A DNA stretch of 64,000 nucleotides, taken from contig NZ_JXYA01000011.1 in assembly GCF_000967655.1 (NCBI RefSeq), positions 1 through 64,000 of the forward strand, read 5' to 3'. Positions 1 through 9,900 of the stretch are shown piece by piece. A program made the position numbers and the translations under genes. This stretch comes from Pseudoalteromonas rubra. GTDB taxonomy: Bacteria > Pseudomonadota > Gammaproteobacteria > Enterobacterales > Alteromonadaceae. Each line of letters begins with the position of its first letter. Within the stretch, counting starts at the first letter, position 1. The notes under the pieces were generated by a model. That model saw nothing but the letters and a program-made list of their open reading frames with translations. It ran no database searches and was not told where the DNA came from.

Positions 1-84
1 GTGGTTAGAAATAGTGCTCCAGTCCTGGATTTCACCGTTGTTGTTGCCAGACTGAACTGCTTGAAGTTTTAATACGTTATTCAT
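1..84 (-). CDS. Candidate RiPP (lanthipeptide-like) precursor peptide, partial
   Basis: The reading frame starts with ATG at 84 on the minus strand and runs off the window edge after 28 codons. It reads MNNVLKLQAVQSG, then NNNGEIQDWSTISNH. A clear ribosome-binding site (GGAGAATC) sits just upstream. The visible part is a short, soluble, leader-like sequence followed by Ser/Thr-rich residues (WSTISNH), which is what a dehydratase substrate would look like. The nearest modification and export genes (LanB-, LanC-, C39-ABC- and HlyD-like) lie on the other strand beyond glmU, so the link is by proximity only. No Gly-Gly cleavage site for the C39 peptidase is visible in the 28 residues; it could lie outside the window. 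The core region and any Cys residues are not visible. It could instead be an unrelated small protein. Confidence 0.55.
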   Translation of the reverse strand, partial: MNNVLKLQAVQSGNNNGEIQDWSTISNH

Positions 85-100
85 AATGATTCTCCGTTTA

Positions 101-217
101 TTAAATTGCTCTGTTTACTCTGGTTTCACAAAAATGGCTTGATAATGTTGCTGTTTTATCAAAGCTCAAGCCGTCATTAATTGTTTCATCTTTTTTAATG
201 TTGCTTGATATATTCAT
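101..217 (-). CDS. Putative 38-residue small protein upstream of the candidate precursor
   Basis: ATG at 217 (minus strand) follows a good ribosome-binding site (CCTGGAGATAAAG). The frame is open for 38 codons and ends in tandem stops (TAATAA). It begins MNISSNIKKDETINDG and ends FCETRVNRAI, with one Cys and several Ser/Thr in the second half. The next minus-strand ORF (1-84) starts 16 bases after the stop, with its own ribosome-binding site, so the two would be co-transcribed. I do not recognise the sequence. It could be a second peptide precursor, a leader peptide, or chance; the ribosome-binding site and tandem arrangement are the only positive evidence. Confidence 0.4.
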   Translation of the reverse strand: MNISSNIKKDETINDGLSFDKTATLSSHFCETRVNRAI

Positions 218-617
218 CTTTATCTCCAGGGTGATGTTTTGTAACAAACTAGGTTTTATCTTCTTGGCGTTGGCCAGTGATTAAACAATAGCAATAATCG
301 GTTTTTTTATAAGCTGGCTTTTATTACAGGTTTCATTTGTTTGTTAGTTTTTTATTTGCTACCCATATAATACTTTTTCCTAGCTGTATAGTATGACAGG
401 TCGCATTGTCTTAATTCTGTGGGAAGGGAGATGTGTACCTGCTATCGTATGCTGGACACTCTGGCACTGTCACAATAAGAAAGAGCGCATTCGTTACTGA
501 CAATACGCAGAGTTAAGCGTTACAATATAGCCACTTAAATGGAGCGGGTTGCCCACGCAATGGAAAGGCACTCCTATGCTCTTCGTGGTAGACAACAGAT
601 TAGAAGAGAATAATGTT
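218..617. other. Divergent intergenic region between the small minus-strand ORFs and glmU
   Basis: This AT-rich 400-base stretch separates the minus-strand small ORFs from glmU and must hold promoters for both directions. A TATAAT hexamer occurs at 366-371 on the plus strand, with TTGTTA at 341-346 (19-base spacing, weak). The frame of glmU is open upstream to 549, but that extension lacks the conserved GlmU start and a ribosome-binding site. No RNA gene or repeat is evident. Confidence 0.4.
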
Positions 618-1979
618 ATGGCACTGACTACAGTTATACTTGCCGCGGGTAAAGGCACTCGCATGCGTTCAAAATTACCTAAGGTATTGCACCCTGTTGC
701 AGGTCGCCCGATGGTACAGCATGTGATTGACAATGCGAGTGCGTTAGGTGCCAGTACCACAAACCTTGTTTACGGTCACGGTGCGGAGCAATTACAGGCA
801 GCATTGCAGCATAATCAAGTAAACTGGGTACATCAGGCAGAGCAGCTGGGTACCGGCCATGCGGTTGCCGTTGCAAAAGAACACATCGCTGACGATGATA
901 CTGTGTTGATTCTATATGGTGATGTACCGTTAACGCGCTTATCCACCTTGCAGCGCTTGCTGGATGTAACGCCTGACCACGGGCTGGCTGTACTAACCGT
1001 AAACCTTGATAACCCTATGGGCTATGGCCGCATGTTGCGTGACAATGGCAAACTGGTCGGCATCGTTGAACAAAAGGATGCAACAGCCGAGCAGCTGGCA
1101 ATCCAGGAGATCAACACAGGTATCATGGCGGCTAATGGTGGCTTGTTAAAAAAATGGCTGGGTCAGCTGTCCAATAATAACGCACAGGGCGAGTACTACC
1201 TTACCGATATCGTTGCGATGGCACACCACGATGGCGTTGAGATAACCTCTGCACAGCCGGATGACGCGATGGAAGTGGAAGGGGCTAACAACCGTGTCCA
1301 GCTTGCCGGTTTAGAACGTGCCTATCAGGCGTGGCAGGCAGAAACCCTGATGCTCAATGGTGCCAGCCTGGCTGATCCGCAACGTATTGATGTGCGTGGT
1401 GAAGTGACAACCGGTCAGGACGTTCAGATAGATGTGAACGTGATTTTTGAAGGCCAGGTCGAATTGGGTGATGATGTGGTGATTGGTCCAAACTGCGTCC
1501 TGAAAAACTGTAAGATTGGCAATGGGGTGATGATTAAAGCCAACACCCTGATAGAAGAAGCGACCGTCGGTGATGCTTGTACTTTGGGTCCATTTGCCAG
1601 ACTGCGCCCTGGGGCCGTGATGGAAACTGATTCGCACATAGGTAACTTTGTTGAGATGAAAAAGTCGCGTCTGGGTAAAGGGTCTAAAGCGAATCACTTA
1701 ACTTACCTGGGCGATGCTGAGATTGGTGAAAAAGTGAATATTGGCGCAGGTACCATCACCTGTAATTATGATGGCGTCAATAAATCCAAAACCATTATCG
1801 GGGATGGCGCTTTTATCGGGTCAAACTCGTCGCTGGTAGCACCGGTTGAAATTGGCAAAACAGCGACTGTGGGCGCCGGGTCGGTGATCACCACCACTGT
1901 GGACGATGCAACGCTGGCGGTTGCCAGAGGCAAGCAGCGAAACATTGGTAATTGGCAACGGCCGACAAAGAAAAATTAA
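618..1979 (+). CDS. glmU: Bifunctional GlmU: N-acetylglucosamine-1-phosphate uridyltransferase / glucosamine-1-phosphate acetyltransferase
   Basis: GlmU makes UDP-N-acetylglucosamine in the cytoplasm from glucosamine-1-phosphate, acetyl-CoA and UTP, supplying peptidoglycan and lipid A synthesis. The 453-residue protein has the N-terminal nucleotidyltransferase signature LAAGKGTRM and then [12 protein letters not shown] near residue 25. The C-terminal half shows the hexapeptide left-handed beta-helix, with [21 protein letters not shown] and [13 protein letters not shown] motifs. The start at 618 ([13 protein letters not shown]) is preferred over 549 because it matches the family's usual N-terminus and length and has AGAAGAG about nine bases upstream. 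A strong terminator follows directly. In many gammaproteobacteria glmU lies next to glmS; here about 24 kb of other genes separates them. Confidence 0.97.
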   Translation: MALTTVILAAGKGTRMRSKLPKVLHPVAGRPMVQHVIDNASALGASTTNLVYGHGAEQLQAALQHNQVNWVHQAEQLGTGHAVAVAKEHIADDDTVLILYGDVPLTRLSTLQRLLDVTPDHGLAVLTVNLDNPMGYGRMLRDNGKLVGIVEQKDATAEQLAIQEINTGIMAANGGLLKKWLGQLSNNNAQGEYYLTDIVAMAHHDGVEITSAQPDDAMEVEGANNRVQLAGLERAYQAWQAETLMLNGASLADPQRIDVRGEVTTGQDVQIDVNVIFEGQVELGDDVVIGPNCVLKNCKIGNGVMIKANTLIEEATVGDACTLGPFARLRPGAVMETDSHIGNFVEMKKSRLGKGSKANHLTYLGDAEIGEKVNIGAGTITCNYDGVNKSKTIIGDGAFIGSNSSLVAPVEIGKTATVGAGSVITTTVDDATLAVARGKQRNIGNWQRPTKKN

Positions 1980-1981
1980 TT

Positions 1982-2008
1982 AAAACGGGAGCTTGCGCTC
2001 CCGTTTTT
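1982..2008 (+). terminator. Rho-independent terminator of glmU
   Basis: A perfect 11-bp stem, AAAACGGGAGC (1982-1992) with GCTCCCGTTTT (1997-2007), encloses a TTGC loop and ends in a T run. It begins three bases after the glmU stop and isolates glmU from the peptide export operon downstream. Confidence 0.93.
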
Positions 2009-2136
2009 CATTCTGATGCGAGGGAAATTTGCGCTACCATCTCGTGAGTTCCTTTCTGCACGTCAAAGTGGTACATTACTCGGGGTTAATTAAAATTTAA
2101 CAATAAAAAACGCAACCAATCGGGTGTTAGGAAATT

Positions 2137-3381
2137 ATGGAAAATCTCTTTAGAAAAGAAGTATTAGAGAGTAAAAGACACCGACTAGAAGGAGCTGTAA
2201 GTTTAGTTCAACCACCGGTGTTCAGGACACTGGCTTTACTTATCCTAATCGTCGTTGTTATTAGTATCATCTTTCTGGCAAGTGGCAGTTACGCGCGCAA
2301 AGAGCGCGTCTCTGGTGTTATTGAACCTAATACCGGCGTGTTAAAGCTGGTTGCCCCACAAACGGGGATCATTGCTGAGGTGCTGGTGTCTGAGGGGGAC
2401 TATGTCGAAGCCGATCAGCCCCTGTTGCGCGTTGCTTCCGCCAAGCACAGTACCCAGTCACTGGAATTAAACCAGGCGTTGCTCAATCAATATGGTTTTC
2501 AGCTGCGTAATTTGCAGCAACAAATTAGCCAACAAAAACGCCAGCATATCCTTGAGCTGACAGAGCTGCGGCAGCAAAAAGCCACCGCAAAAGCACGCCT
2601 GAAAGAGCTAGATAACCAGGCCAGCACGTTCGAAAAGCGACTTAAGTTAAATCAGCAAATGGTGGGGCAGATCAGCACGCTCAAAGGGACCGGCTATATT
2701 TCTGAACTCGAATTGCAACGTCAAAAAGACACCCTGCTGTCTTTGCAGCAACAGGCGTCCAGTATTCAGTCGGAACGGCTGACGCTGGCTTCGCAAATTC
2801 AGCAATACGACACTGAGCTGGAAAAACTGCCACTGCAACACGATGACCGCCTCAGTCAGCTGGAATCTCAGCAGGCCGATCTGCAGATCCAGCTATCTTC
2901 TGTGGAGCAACAACGTCTTGGGGAATTGCGCGCACCAAAAGCGGGTGTGGTGACCGGGCTACTGGGCAAGGTTGGTAAAAGCGTGAATGCGGGGCAAAAC
3001 CTGCTGAGTATCTTGCCGCAGGGCAGTCAGATGCAGGCGATTATCTATGTACCGACCTCTTCGTTTGGGTTTATCAACCTCGGTCAGGAAACCAAGTTGC
3101 GCTACCACGCTTTCCCTTATGAGAAATTTGGTATTTATAACGGCACCATAGAGCAGGTCAGTAACAGTGTGATCCTGCCAGACGAAACCAGCACCCCAGG
3201 GGTCATTCAGGAACCTGCTTATCGGGTCGTCGTGGCGCTGCAGGAGCAGCAGATCTCCGCCTATGGCAAAGCAACGCCGCTGCGCGCCGGGATGAGGCTG
3301 GATGCCGATATTATTGTCGAAGAACGCTCTTTATTGCGTTGGTTATTTGATCCCGTGTTTAGTATTAAAGGACAGCTGTAG
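2137..3381 (+). CDS. HlyD-family membrane fusion (periplasmic adaptor) protein
   Basis: This 414-residue protein has a short cytoplasmic N-terminus and one membrane segment at about residues 28-50 (LALLILIVVVISIIFLAS). A biotinyl-lipoyl-like half follows (VSGVIEPNTGVLKLVAPQTG), then a long Gln- and Leu-rich coiled coil of roughly residues 105-260. The second lipoyl half (LRAPKAGVVTGLLGKVGKSV) and a beta-barrel region complete it. This is the architecture of HlyD/CvaA-type adaptors that link an inner-membrane ABC exporter to an outer-membrane channel. It lies 30 bases upstream of the C39-ABC exporter and is its likely partner. No TolC-like gene is present in the window, so the outer-membrane component is presumably encoded elsewhere. 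Confidence 0.9.
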   Translation: MENLFRKEVLESKRHRLEGAVSLVQPPVFRTLALLILIVVVISIIFLASGSYARKERVSGVIEPNTGVLKLVAPQTGIIAEVLVSEGDYVEADQPLLRVASAKHSTQSLELNQALLNQYGFQLRNLQQQISQQKRQHILELTELRQQKATAKARLKELDNQASTFEKRLKLNQQMVGQISTLKGTGYISELELQRQKDTLLSLQQQASSIQSERLTLASQIQQYDTELEKLPLQHDDRLSQLESQQADLQIQLSSVEQQRLGELRAPKAGVVTGLLGKVGKSVNAGQNLLSILPQGSQMQAIIYVPTSSFGFINLGQETKLRYHAFPYEKFGIYNGTIEQVSNSVILPDETSTPGVIQEPAYRVVVALQEQQISAYGKATPLRAGMRLDADIIVEERSLLRWLFDPVFSIKGQL

Positions 3382-3411
3382 GCTGCAACTACAAGAATAA
3401 AAAGGCTTTTT

Positions 3412-5556
3412 ATGCACGTTGAAGACGAATCTCCGGTACAGCAGTTACAGTTCTGGTCAACAAAGTCACTGCCTGTTATTTTGCAATCTGAGGCCGCCGA
3501 ATGTGGCCTTGCCAGTCTCGCCATGGTGGCGGCTTATCATGGTTATCACAGTGATCTCACCACGCTAAGGCAAAAGTTCAGTATTTCCATCGAAGGGGCA
3601 ACCTTGCTGGATATTATGCACTTTGCCGAGAAACTGGAAATGAGCTCACGGCCATTGCGCATTGAATTAGAAGATCTCGATGCCCTGCAAACACCCTGTA
3701 TCCTGCATTGGGATATGAATCACTTTGTGGTGCTGAAAAAGGCCAATGAAAAACGCATCGTGATCCACGACCCGGCGTCGGGCGAGAAAACCTTCACCAT
3801 GGCGGAGGCCTCCAAACACTTTACCGGGGTGGCGCTTGAGCTGACCCCCACCAAGAGCTTTGAAAAGAAAGAAAAGAAACCCAGCTTACATTTCTCGGAT
3901 TTCTGGAGCCGCATTACCGGGCTGAAACGCTCGCTGACCCTGATTTTTCTGCTATCTATCATATTGCAGGTGTTTACCCTCGCCGCGCCCTATTATATTC
4001 AGTTGGTGATCGACGATGTGATCCTGACCGGGGATACCAACCTGTTGACGGTGCTCGCCACCGGCTTCTTCCTGGTGCTGGTGTTTGAAATCGCCACCAA
4101 TGCGCTGCGGGGCTTTACCTTGCTGCACTTTGGTAACCAGATGAACATTCAGCTCGGCGCCAACTTATTCCATCATCTGGTGCGTTTGCCCATCTCTTAT
4201 TTTGAAAAACGCCACATGGGTGACGTGGTATCCCGCTTTGGCTCACTCCAGCAGGTCAAGCAAATTCTCACCACCGGGGTGATTGAAGCAATCATTGACG
4301 GGCTGATGGCGGTGATCACTTTGGCGATGATCTTCTTTTACAGCCCCACGCTGTCGGCCGTGGTGTTAGCGGCGGTGGTGGCCTACGCCATTGTCCGGAT
4401 TGCGATGTACAGACCATTTCGCAATATCAGTGAGCAGGAGATCATGGCGCGTGCGGAGGAGAATTCCAACTTTATGGAAACCGTGCGGGGCATTCAGACC
4501 ATTAAACTGTTTGGTTCAGAAGTAAAGCGCGAAGGCCAGTGGCAAAACCGCTACGCCAATGCTATCAACCAGAGTATTCGCCTTGGTAACTTTCAGATTG
4601 GCTATGACGCCATCAACCGTGCGCTGTTTGGCATTGAGAATATTTTGGTGGTGTATCTGGCGGCGCACTTAGTGCTCGATGGTGGTTTTAGTACCGGGAT
4701 GCTGTTTGCCTTTATGTCGTATAAACGCCAGTTTATGGACAAAACAGCCAATCTGATCGAAAAGCTAATTGAATTTAAAATGGTGGGGCTGCACTTTGAT
4801 CGTATTGCCGACATTGCATTGACCGACAAAGAGACTTTGCAACCGGATCAGGTGAAGCAGCATCAGGTGAAGGGTCAGATTGAGCTACGCAATATTAGCT
4901 TTGCTTACTCAGATGCCACACCTAACGTACTGAATGAGCTGAACCTGACTATCGAAGCGGGTGAGTCTGTGGCGATCACCGGGCCTTCTGGCTGTGGTAA
5001 GTCGACCTTGCTGAAAATTATGCTGGGTCTGAACCAGCCAAAAAGCGGTGAAGTGCTGATCGACGGTGTACCTATGGAGCAGATAGGTGCGCGTCAGTAT
5101 CGTCAGCAAATTGCCGCGGTGATGCAGGATGATGAGTTACTGTCTGGCTCCGTGGCCGATAATATCGCCTTTTTTGACACCCCGATTGATATGGAGCGAG
5201 TCGTCTACTGTGCACAGCTGGCCGCCATTCACGATGACATCAGTCAGATGCCGATGAATTACGACAGCCTGATAGGCGACATGGGCTCGAGCCTGTCTGG
5301 TGGTCAGAAGCAGCGTATTATTCTGGCGCGTGCCTTGTATAAACAGCCCAAAATTTTATTTATGGATGAGGCAACCAGCCACCTGGATACCAACCTGGAG
5401 TCAGATATCAATGAGGCGGTATCGCGTCTTGATATCACCCGGGTGATCATTGCACACCGTAAAGAGACCATCGCGTCGGCGGACAGGGAAGTGCGTCTGA
5501 AAAAAGCGGATGTGCCTGACCCATATACGCAAGAGGAAGAATCTGTGTGTGAATAA
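3412..5556 (+). CDS. C39 peptidase-containing ABC exporter (bacteriocin-type, CvaB/LagD-like)
   Basis: The 714-residue protein combines leader-peptide cleavage with export. The N-terminal C39 peptidase carries the catalytic Cys31 (QSEAAECGLA), His104 (DMNHFVVL) and Asp120 (HDPASG), so the peptidase looks active. A transmembrane domain spans about residues 160-460. The ATPase domain has Walker A GPSGCGKST at about 524, signature LSGGQKQR at about 628, Walker B ILFMDEATSHLD, and H-loop IIAHRKET. Proteases of this family cut precursors after a double-glycine-type leader end in the cytoplasm and pump the product out. The gene sits between its HlyD-like partner and the LanC/LanB-like genes, so it is the likely exporter of the modified peptide. 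No substrate precursor lies in the same operon. Confidence 0.93.
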   Translation: MHVEDESPVQQLQFWSTKSLPVILQSEAAECGLASLAMVAAYHGYHSDLTTLRQKFSISIEGATLLDIMHFAEKLEMSSRPLRIELEDLDALQTPCILHWDMNHFVVLKKANEKRIVIHDPASGEKTFTMAEASKHFTGVALELTPTKSFEKKEKKPSLHFSDFWSRITGLKRSLTLIFLLSIILQVFTLAAPYYIQLVIDDVILTGDTNLLTVLATGFFLVLVFEIATNALRGFTLLHFGNQMNIQLGANLFHHLVRLPISYFEKRHMGDVVSRFGSLQQVKQILTTGVIEAIIDGLMAVITLAMIFFYSPTLSAVVLAAVVAYAIVRIAMYRPFRNISEQEIMARAEENSNFMETVRGIQTIKLFGSEVKREGQWQNRYANAINQSIRLGNFQIGYDAINRALFGIENILVVYLAAHLVLDGGFSTGMLFAFMSYKRQFMDKTANLIEKLIEFKMVGLHFDRIADIALTDKETLQPDQVKQHQVKGQIELRNISFAYSDATPNVLNELNLTIEAGESVAITGPSGCGKSTLLKIMLGLNQPKSGEVLIDGVPMEQIGARQYRQQIAAVMQDDELLSGSVADNIAFFDTPIDMERVVYCAQLAAIHDDISQMPMNYDSLIGDMGSSLSGGQKQRIILARALYKQPKILFMDEATSHLDTNLESDINEAVSRLDITRVIIAHRKETIASADREVRLKKADVPDPYTQEEESVCE

Positions 5557-5664
5557 CGCCTCAGCCCATTGTTTTAATTTTGTAAAGTTTGTGACTTTTT
5601 GCGGTTGAGTCAGTAGGTGTTTTAGGTTAACGTCAATTTAGATCATTCAGGTACAGATAACACA

Positions 5665-5685
5665 GCGTGCATCAGTGATGCACGC
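5665..5685. promoter_or_regulatory. Perfect inverted repeat between exporter and lanC-like gene
   Basis: GCGTGCATC (5665-5673) is followed after three bases by its perfect reverse complement GATGCACGC (5677-5685). It lies in the 177-base gap before the LanC-like gene and is not followed by a T run, so it does not look like a classical terminator. It may be an operator or an RNA hairpin tuning lanC/lanB expression. Confidence 0.5.
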
Positions 5686-5739
5686 GAGTCGCCAATATTA
5701 TGATAACAATAACGAAAGACGATTAGATTAAGGATGAAC

Positions 5740-6954
5740 ATGCCAGAGCAAATTTCATTGTCGACGCAGCAGCGTGACACCATCAGGACTCTTCTGAAGA
5801 TTATCACTGACAAGGTCAGTACCAATATACAAGATGCCCAGTTACCCAATGGGCTGCTAAGTGGGTTAGCAGGTCAGCTGCTGTTTTTATATAAAGCCTA
5901 TGAATACGATGCGAGTCTGGTCGACGAGGCCCTGTTCAGTGAGAAACTTGAAGCCTTGCAGGAGGGCTTGGATCAGCAAACCTTTGAGCTGAGCAATGGC
6001 CTGGCCGGGCAAGCCTGGATGCTGGAGTATCTGAATCAGGCGGACCCCGAAAACTACGACCCTGAACTGCTAGAAGAAGTAGACGAGTTGTTCCGCGCCT
6101 CTCTGGATATTCAGCCCTGGCAGGGTGAAATCGAAATGGTACTGGGGTTGTCCGGGTTTGCACCCTATGCGTCTCGCCGTGCCAAACAATCTGATCAGGC
6201 TGCTTTGTATGAGGTCATTGTCAGCGGCCTGGAAAGTACCGCCACGCGCTTGGATAATGGCCATATAACCTGGTCGCAACCACAAGAGTCGGTTTACCGG
6301 TTTAATAAAGATGAGCCCACAGAGCCCGAGTATAACCTGGGTCTGGCCCATGGTGTGCCAGGTATCATCGCCGCCCTGCTGCCTGCGGTACATATTCCAA
6401 GCTTGCAGGCGCGTGTGACCACCTTGTTATTGGGCGCGTGTGACTGGCTGTTAGCGCAGCAGAGTCCCGACAGCACATCGCAAGCGTGTTTTGGTTCTTG
6501 CGCCGGAGGTGAACACCATTCGCGGCTGGGGTGGTGTTATGGCGACCTGACGATTGCCATGACGCTGGCACGTGTTGGTCAGCAGCTGGACCGTCCAAGT
6601 TATATCGAGCGGGCATTAGACATTGCGCTGCATGCGGCCGAGCGCGATGAACAGTCCGGTCACATTACGGATGCCGGTCTGTGCCACGGCTTTTATGGTA
6701 TGGCACTGATTTACCAAATTCTTAACCAGTTAATGCCCCACCCACGTCTTGTTCAGGCGATGCAATACTGGGTCGATTATTCGCTACAGCAGTATACCGA
6801 GCGGGGTGTCGAGTCCCTGTATGCGTACAATGGGTTAGACAAAGACTATCACGAAGACTTTGGCTTTCTAATGGGGTATGCCGGGATTGGCCTGGCTTTG
6901 ACCACCTTGTTTGATGATGATACCGGCTGGGTTGATTGTTTGTTAATGGCATAG
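5740..6954 (+). CDS. LanC-like lanthionine synthetase cyclase
   Basis: LanC-type enzymes add Cys thiols to dehydrated Ser/Thr in a precursor peptide, forming (methyl)lanthionine rings. The protein has the repeating alpha-barrel glycine motifs (GLLSGLAGQLLFLY, GLAHGVPGIIAALL, CHGFYGMALIYQ). The zinc ligands expected from the family are present: Cys266 in GWCYG and Cys315-His316 in GLCHG. Length (about 404 residues) is normal. I prefer the ATG at 5740 over the in-frame ATG at 5734, because AAGGA at 5730-5734 is then correctly spaced. The stop codon overlaps the ribosome-binding site of the LanB-like gene, implying coupled translation. With the dehydratase next door, a class I lanthipeptide pathway is the natural reading. 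Confidence 0.92.
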   Translation: MPEQISLSTQQRDTIRTLLKIITDKVSTNIQDAQLPNGLLSGLAGQLLFLYKAYEYDASLVDEALFSEKLEALQEGLDQQTFELSNGLAGQAWMLEYLNQADPENYDPELLEEVDELFRASLDIQPWQGEIEMVLGLSGFAPYASRRAKQSDQAALYEVIVSGLESTATRLDNGHITWSQPQESVYRFNKDEPTEPEYNLGLAHGVPGIIAALLPAVHIPSLQARVTTLLLGACDWLLAQQSPDSTSQACFGSCAGGEHHSRLGWCYGDLTIAMTLARVGQQLDRPSYIERALDIALHAAERDEQSGHITDAGLCHGFYGMALIYQILNQLMPHPRLVQAMQYWVDYSLQQYTERGVESLYAYNGLDKDYHEDFGFLMGYAGIGLALTTLFDDDTGWVDCLLMA

Positions 6955-6964
6955 GGAGTAAGTG

Positions 6965-9900
6965 ATGTCTAAACAGCTAAAAAATGAAGACTTTTTTGTA
7001 ATTCGTACGCCTCGCCTCGGGCTTGAGCAACTGGCGCAATTTGGCGAGGACAATGCCGATACCAATGTCGTGCTGGCTGCCTGGCTGGCCACACCGGGTG
7101 TTGAAGAAGCCATTTACCTTGCCAGCCCGTCGTTACTGGAGCGGATCGAGCAGTGGCGCACCAAGCCCGACTCAAAGCAAGGCAAAAAGGTTGCCCATGC
7201 GCTCATCAAATATATGGTTCGAATGTGCTCCCGGCCCACGCCATTTGGTTTGTTTTCCGGCATTCATCAGGGCCGCATTGAGCAGCACACCGAGCTGAAT
7301 GTCGCCGAGCTGACTCAGGATAGCCGTAAAACCCGGCTCGATATGTTTTATCTGAACGCGCTAAAAGAGCACTTTATCAAGCACGCTTCACGTTCAGATA
7401 CACTGACCTACAAACCCAACTCCTCACATTACTTTATTGCCGAGCAGTGTCGCTACATAGAAACGTATTTGTCTGAAGAGACCATGCAGTATCGCCTCAG
7501 CGCCGTGGAAAGTGACGAGTACTTCCGCTTTGTGCTGGAAGCTGCGCGGGAAGGCAAAAGCTTTAATGCACTGGTTGCTCAGTTTTGCGCCCAGTATGAC
7601 GAAGCGGATCAGGAAGAGGTAGAAGCCTATATCCAGGACCTGATTGATGAAGGGGTGCTGCTGGCAGATATTCCCTTGCCACTGACGGGTGAGTCGCCAG
7701 ACAGGGCACTACTGAAGTCCATTACGGCCATAGAGGAGTTTGAGACTGCCGACAAACTGGCCACGGCACTGGCGCAAATTGATAGCCTGGATGAACAAAA
7801 AACGGGTGACATCAAACCTTATAAACAGCTGCTGGAGCATCTGCAAAGTTTGCCGGTGAAGGTACAGGAGAACAAGCTGTTCCAGAGTGATATTTATCGC
7901 CACTTTAACGACTGCCAGCTGGCAGCGCAGGACGTATTGCGACTGCAAAAACAACTGGAACTGCTCGCCGGACTGAGTGTGTCCGATCAGGGCAATGCGT
8001 TGAGCCAGTTTATGACCAAGTTTAATGCCCGTTTTGAAGGCCAGTTTGTCGCACTCGATAAAATCCTCGACGATGAGTCTGGGATCGGCATTTCCACCGA
8101 AACCGGCTATGAAGCCCCGCTGGTGGCCGGACTAAATCTGGCGCGCAGTGGAGCGGGCCAACAGACTATGCCTGAAGTCAGCGTGCTGGATGGCATTGTG
8201 GAAGATGCGCTGAGTCAGCCACAAAACCGCGGTAAAGACTGTGTGGTGCTGCGTGCTAAAACTCTTAAGCAAAAAGTCACGAACAAAGACGCGGTAGCCA
8301 AGTTCCCTTACTCCTTTGCGGCCATGGTGAGCCTGCATCAGGATGACAAAGGCAATGCGGTCCATAAGTTTAATGGCTGTTATGGCCCGTCTGCGGCCAA
8401 TCTGCTGGGACGTTTTTGCCACCTGGATGACGGCCTGAAAGACAATGTGGTGACACATCTGGCTCGTGAGCAGGCGCACAGCAGCGACGTGATTTTTGCT
8501 GAAGTGGTGCACATGCCAGAAGGGCGTCCGGGCAATGTGATTGCACGCCCGCATTTACGCCAGTATGAAATTGTTTTCCTCGCTGACAGTGCGTTGGATG
8601 ATGAGTATCAGATCCCATTAAGTGATTTGTATGTCTGGGTGGAAGGTCAGAAGGTCAAGCTATGGAGCAAGCGGCTTAATAAGCAAGTGGTGCCACGCTT
8701 GTCCAGTGCCCATAACTATTCTGCACGCAGCCTCAGTGCCTATAAGTTTTTGTGTATGCTGCAACATCAGGATGGCAGAGCTCCACAGTTTAAGTTGCCT
8801 GCGAGTCTGGAGCGCGCTGCCTTTGTGCCCCGTCTGATGCTGGACAATCTTATCCTGAGTGAAAAAACCTGGCGTATCGACCGAACTGAGCTGGAAGCGG
8901 TGAGTAAAAAAGGCCAGTTTGATCGTGCTAAATTGGATGCGCTGCTGGATACCTATCAGCTCGACCCGCAAGTAAGCTTTGCCATGTCTGATAACGTATT
9001 GCAGCTGGATTTACGTAATCCGGACATGTTTGCGATTTTACTTGCCGAAACCAAGGGCCATCGCCGGGTTGAGCTCAAAGAAGTGCTCAGCCAGCACTAT
9101 CCGTCCAGGGTGGTCGATGCGCAGGGTAACCGCTACAGCAACGAAGTGATTATTCCATTTATCAATGAACATGCCGCGGTGCATCAGCACTTTAGCGATG
9201 ATCCTTTGGGTAACATCACCGCAGCGCCATTGAAGCGCCGCTTTAGTGCCGGCTCTGAGTGGTTAAGCCTGAAGATTTACTCGGGTAACTCGCTGGTTGA
9301 GCAGCTCCTGACCGACGAGCTGCTGCCTCTGATCGAGCAAAGTGGCGACCTGTACGACAAGTGGTTCTTTATCCGTTACGGCGATCCTGACTGGCACCTG
9401 CGTTTGCGTTTTCATGGCGATCCCGGGTTGCTGTGCGGTCAGCTGCTGCCCAAACTGAATGCACTTCTCGACCCGAAAGTAGAGAGTGGAGAGCTGCACA
9501 AGGTCGAGCTGATGACCTATGAGCGGGAAGTTGAGCGCTACGGCGGACCTGAGTCGATGGCACTAGTGGAGTCGCTGTTTATGTACGACAGTGAGCTGAT
9601 AGCGAAAACCTGTGCGCTGATCGACGAACACGGTGAGGATGTGCGCTGGCGCATGGCGCTGGCACAGACGCATAAGTTACTGGACTTGTTCGAATATGAC
9701 GAGACAACGCGTTTCACCCTGATCAGCCAATTGCGTGACGGGTTTGGCAGAGAGTTTAATGAGACCAGTGTGCTGCGCAAACAGCTGGGTAACCGGTATC
9801 GCGATTACGAAGCCCAGCTGGATAAAGACTTTGCCTTGCTCACCAAGCAGACGGACGAGCCTGCGGATGAGGTGCAACAGGCCTTGTTTGCTATCCTGTC

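Noticed and set aside
549..617. N-terminal extension of GlmU
   Set aside because: The extra 23 residues do not match the family's conserved start, and the downstream ATG at 618 has the better ribosome-binding site.
5557..5733. RiPP precursor between the exporter and LanC-like genes
   Set aside because: No frame in this gap has a ribosome-binding site followed by a leader and Ser/Thr/Cys-rich core.
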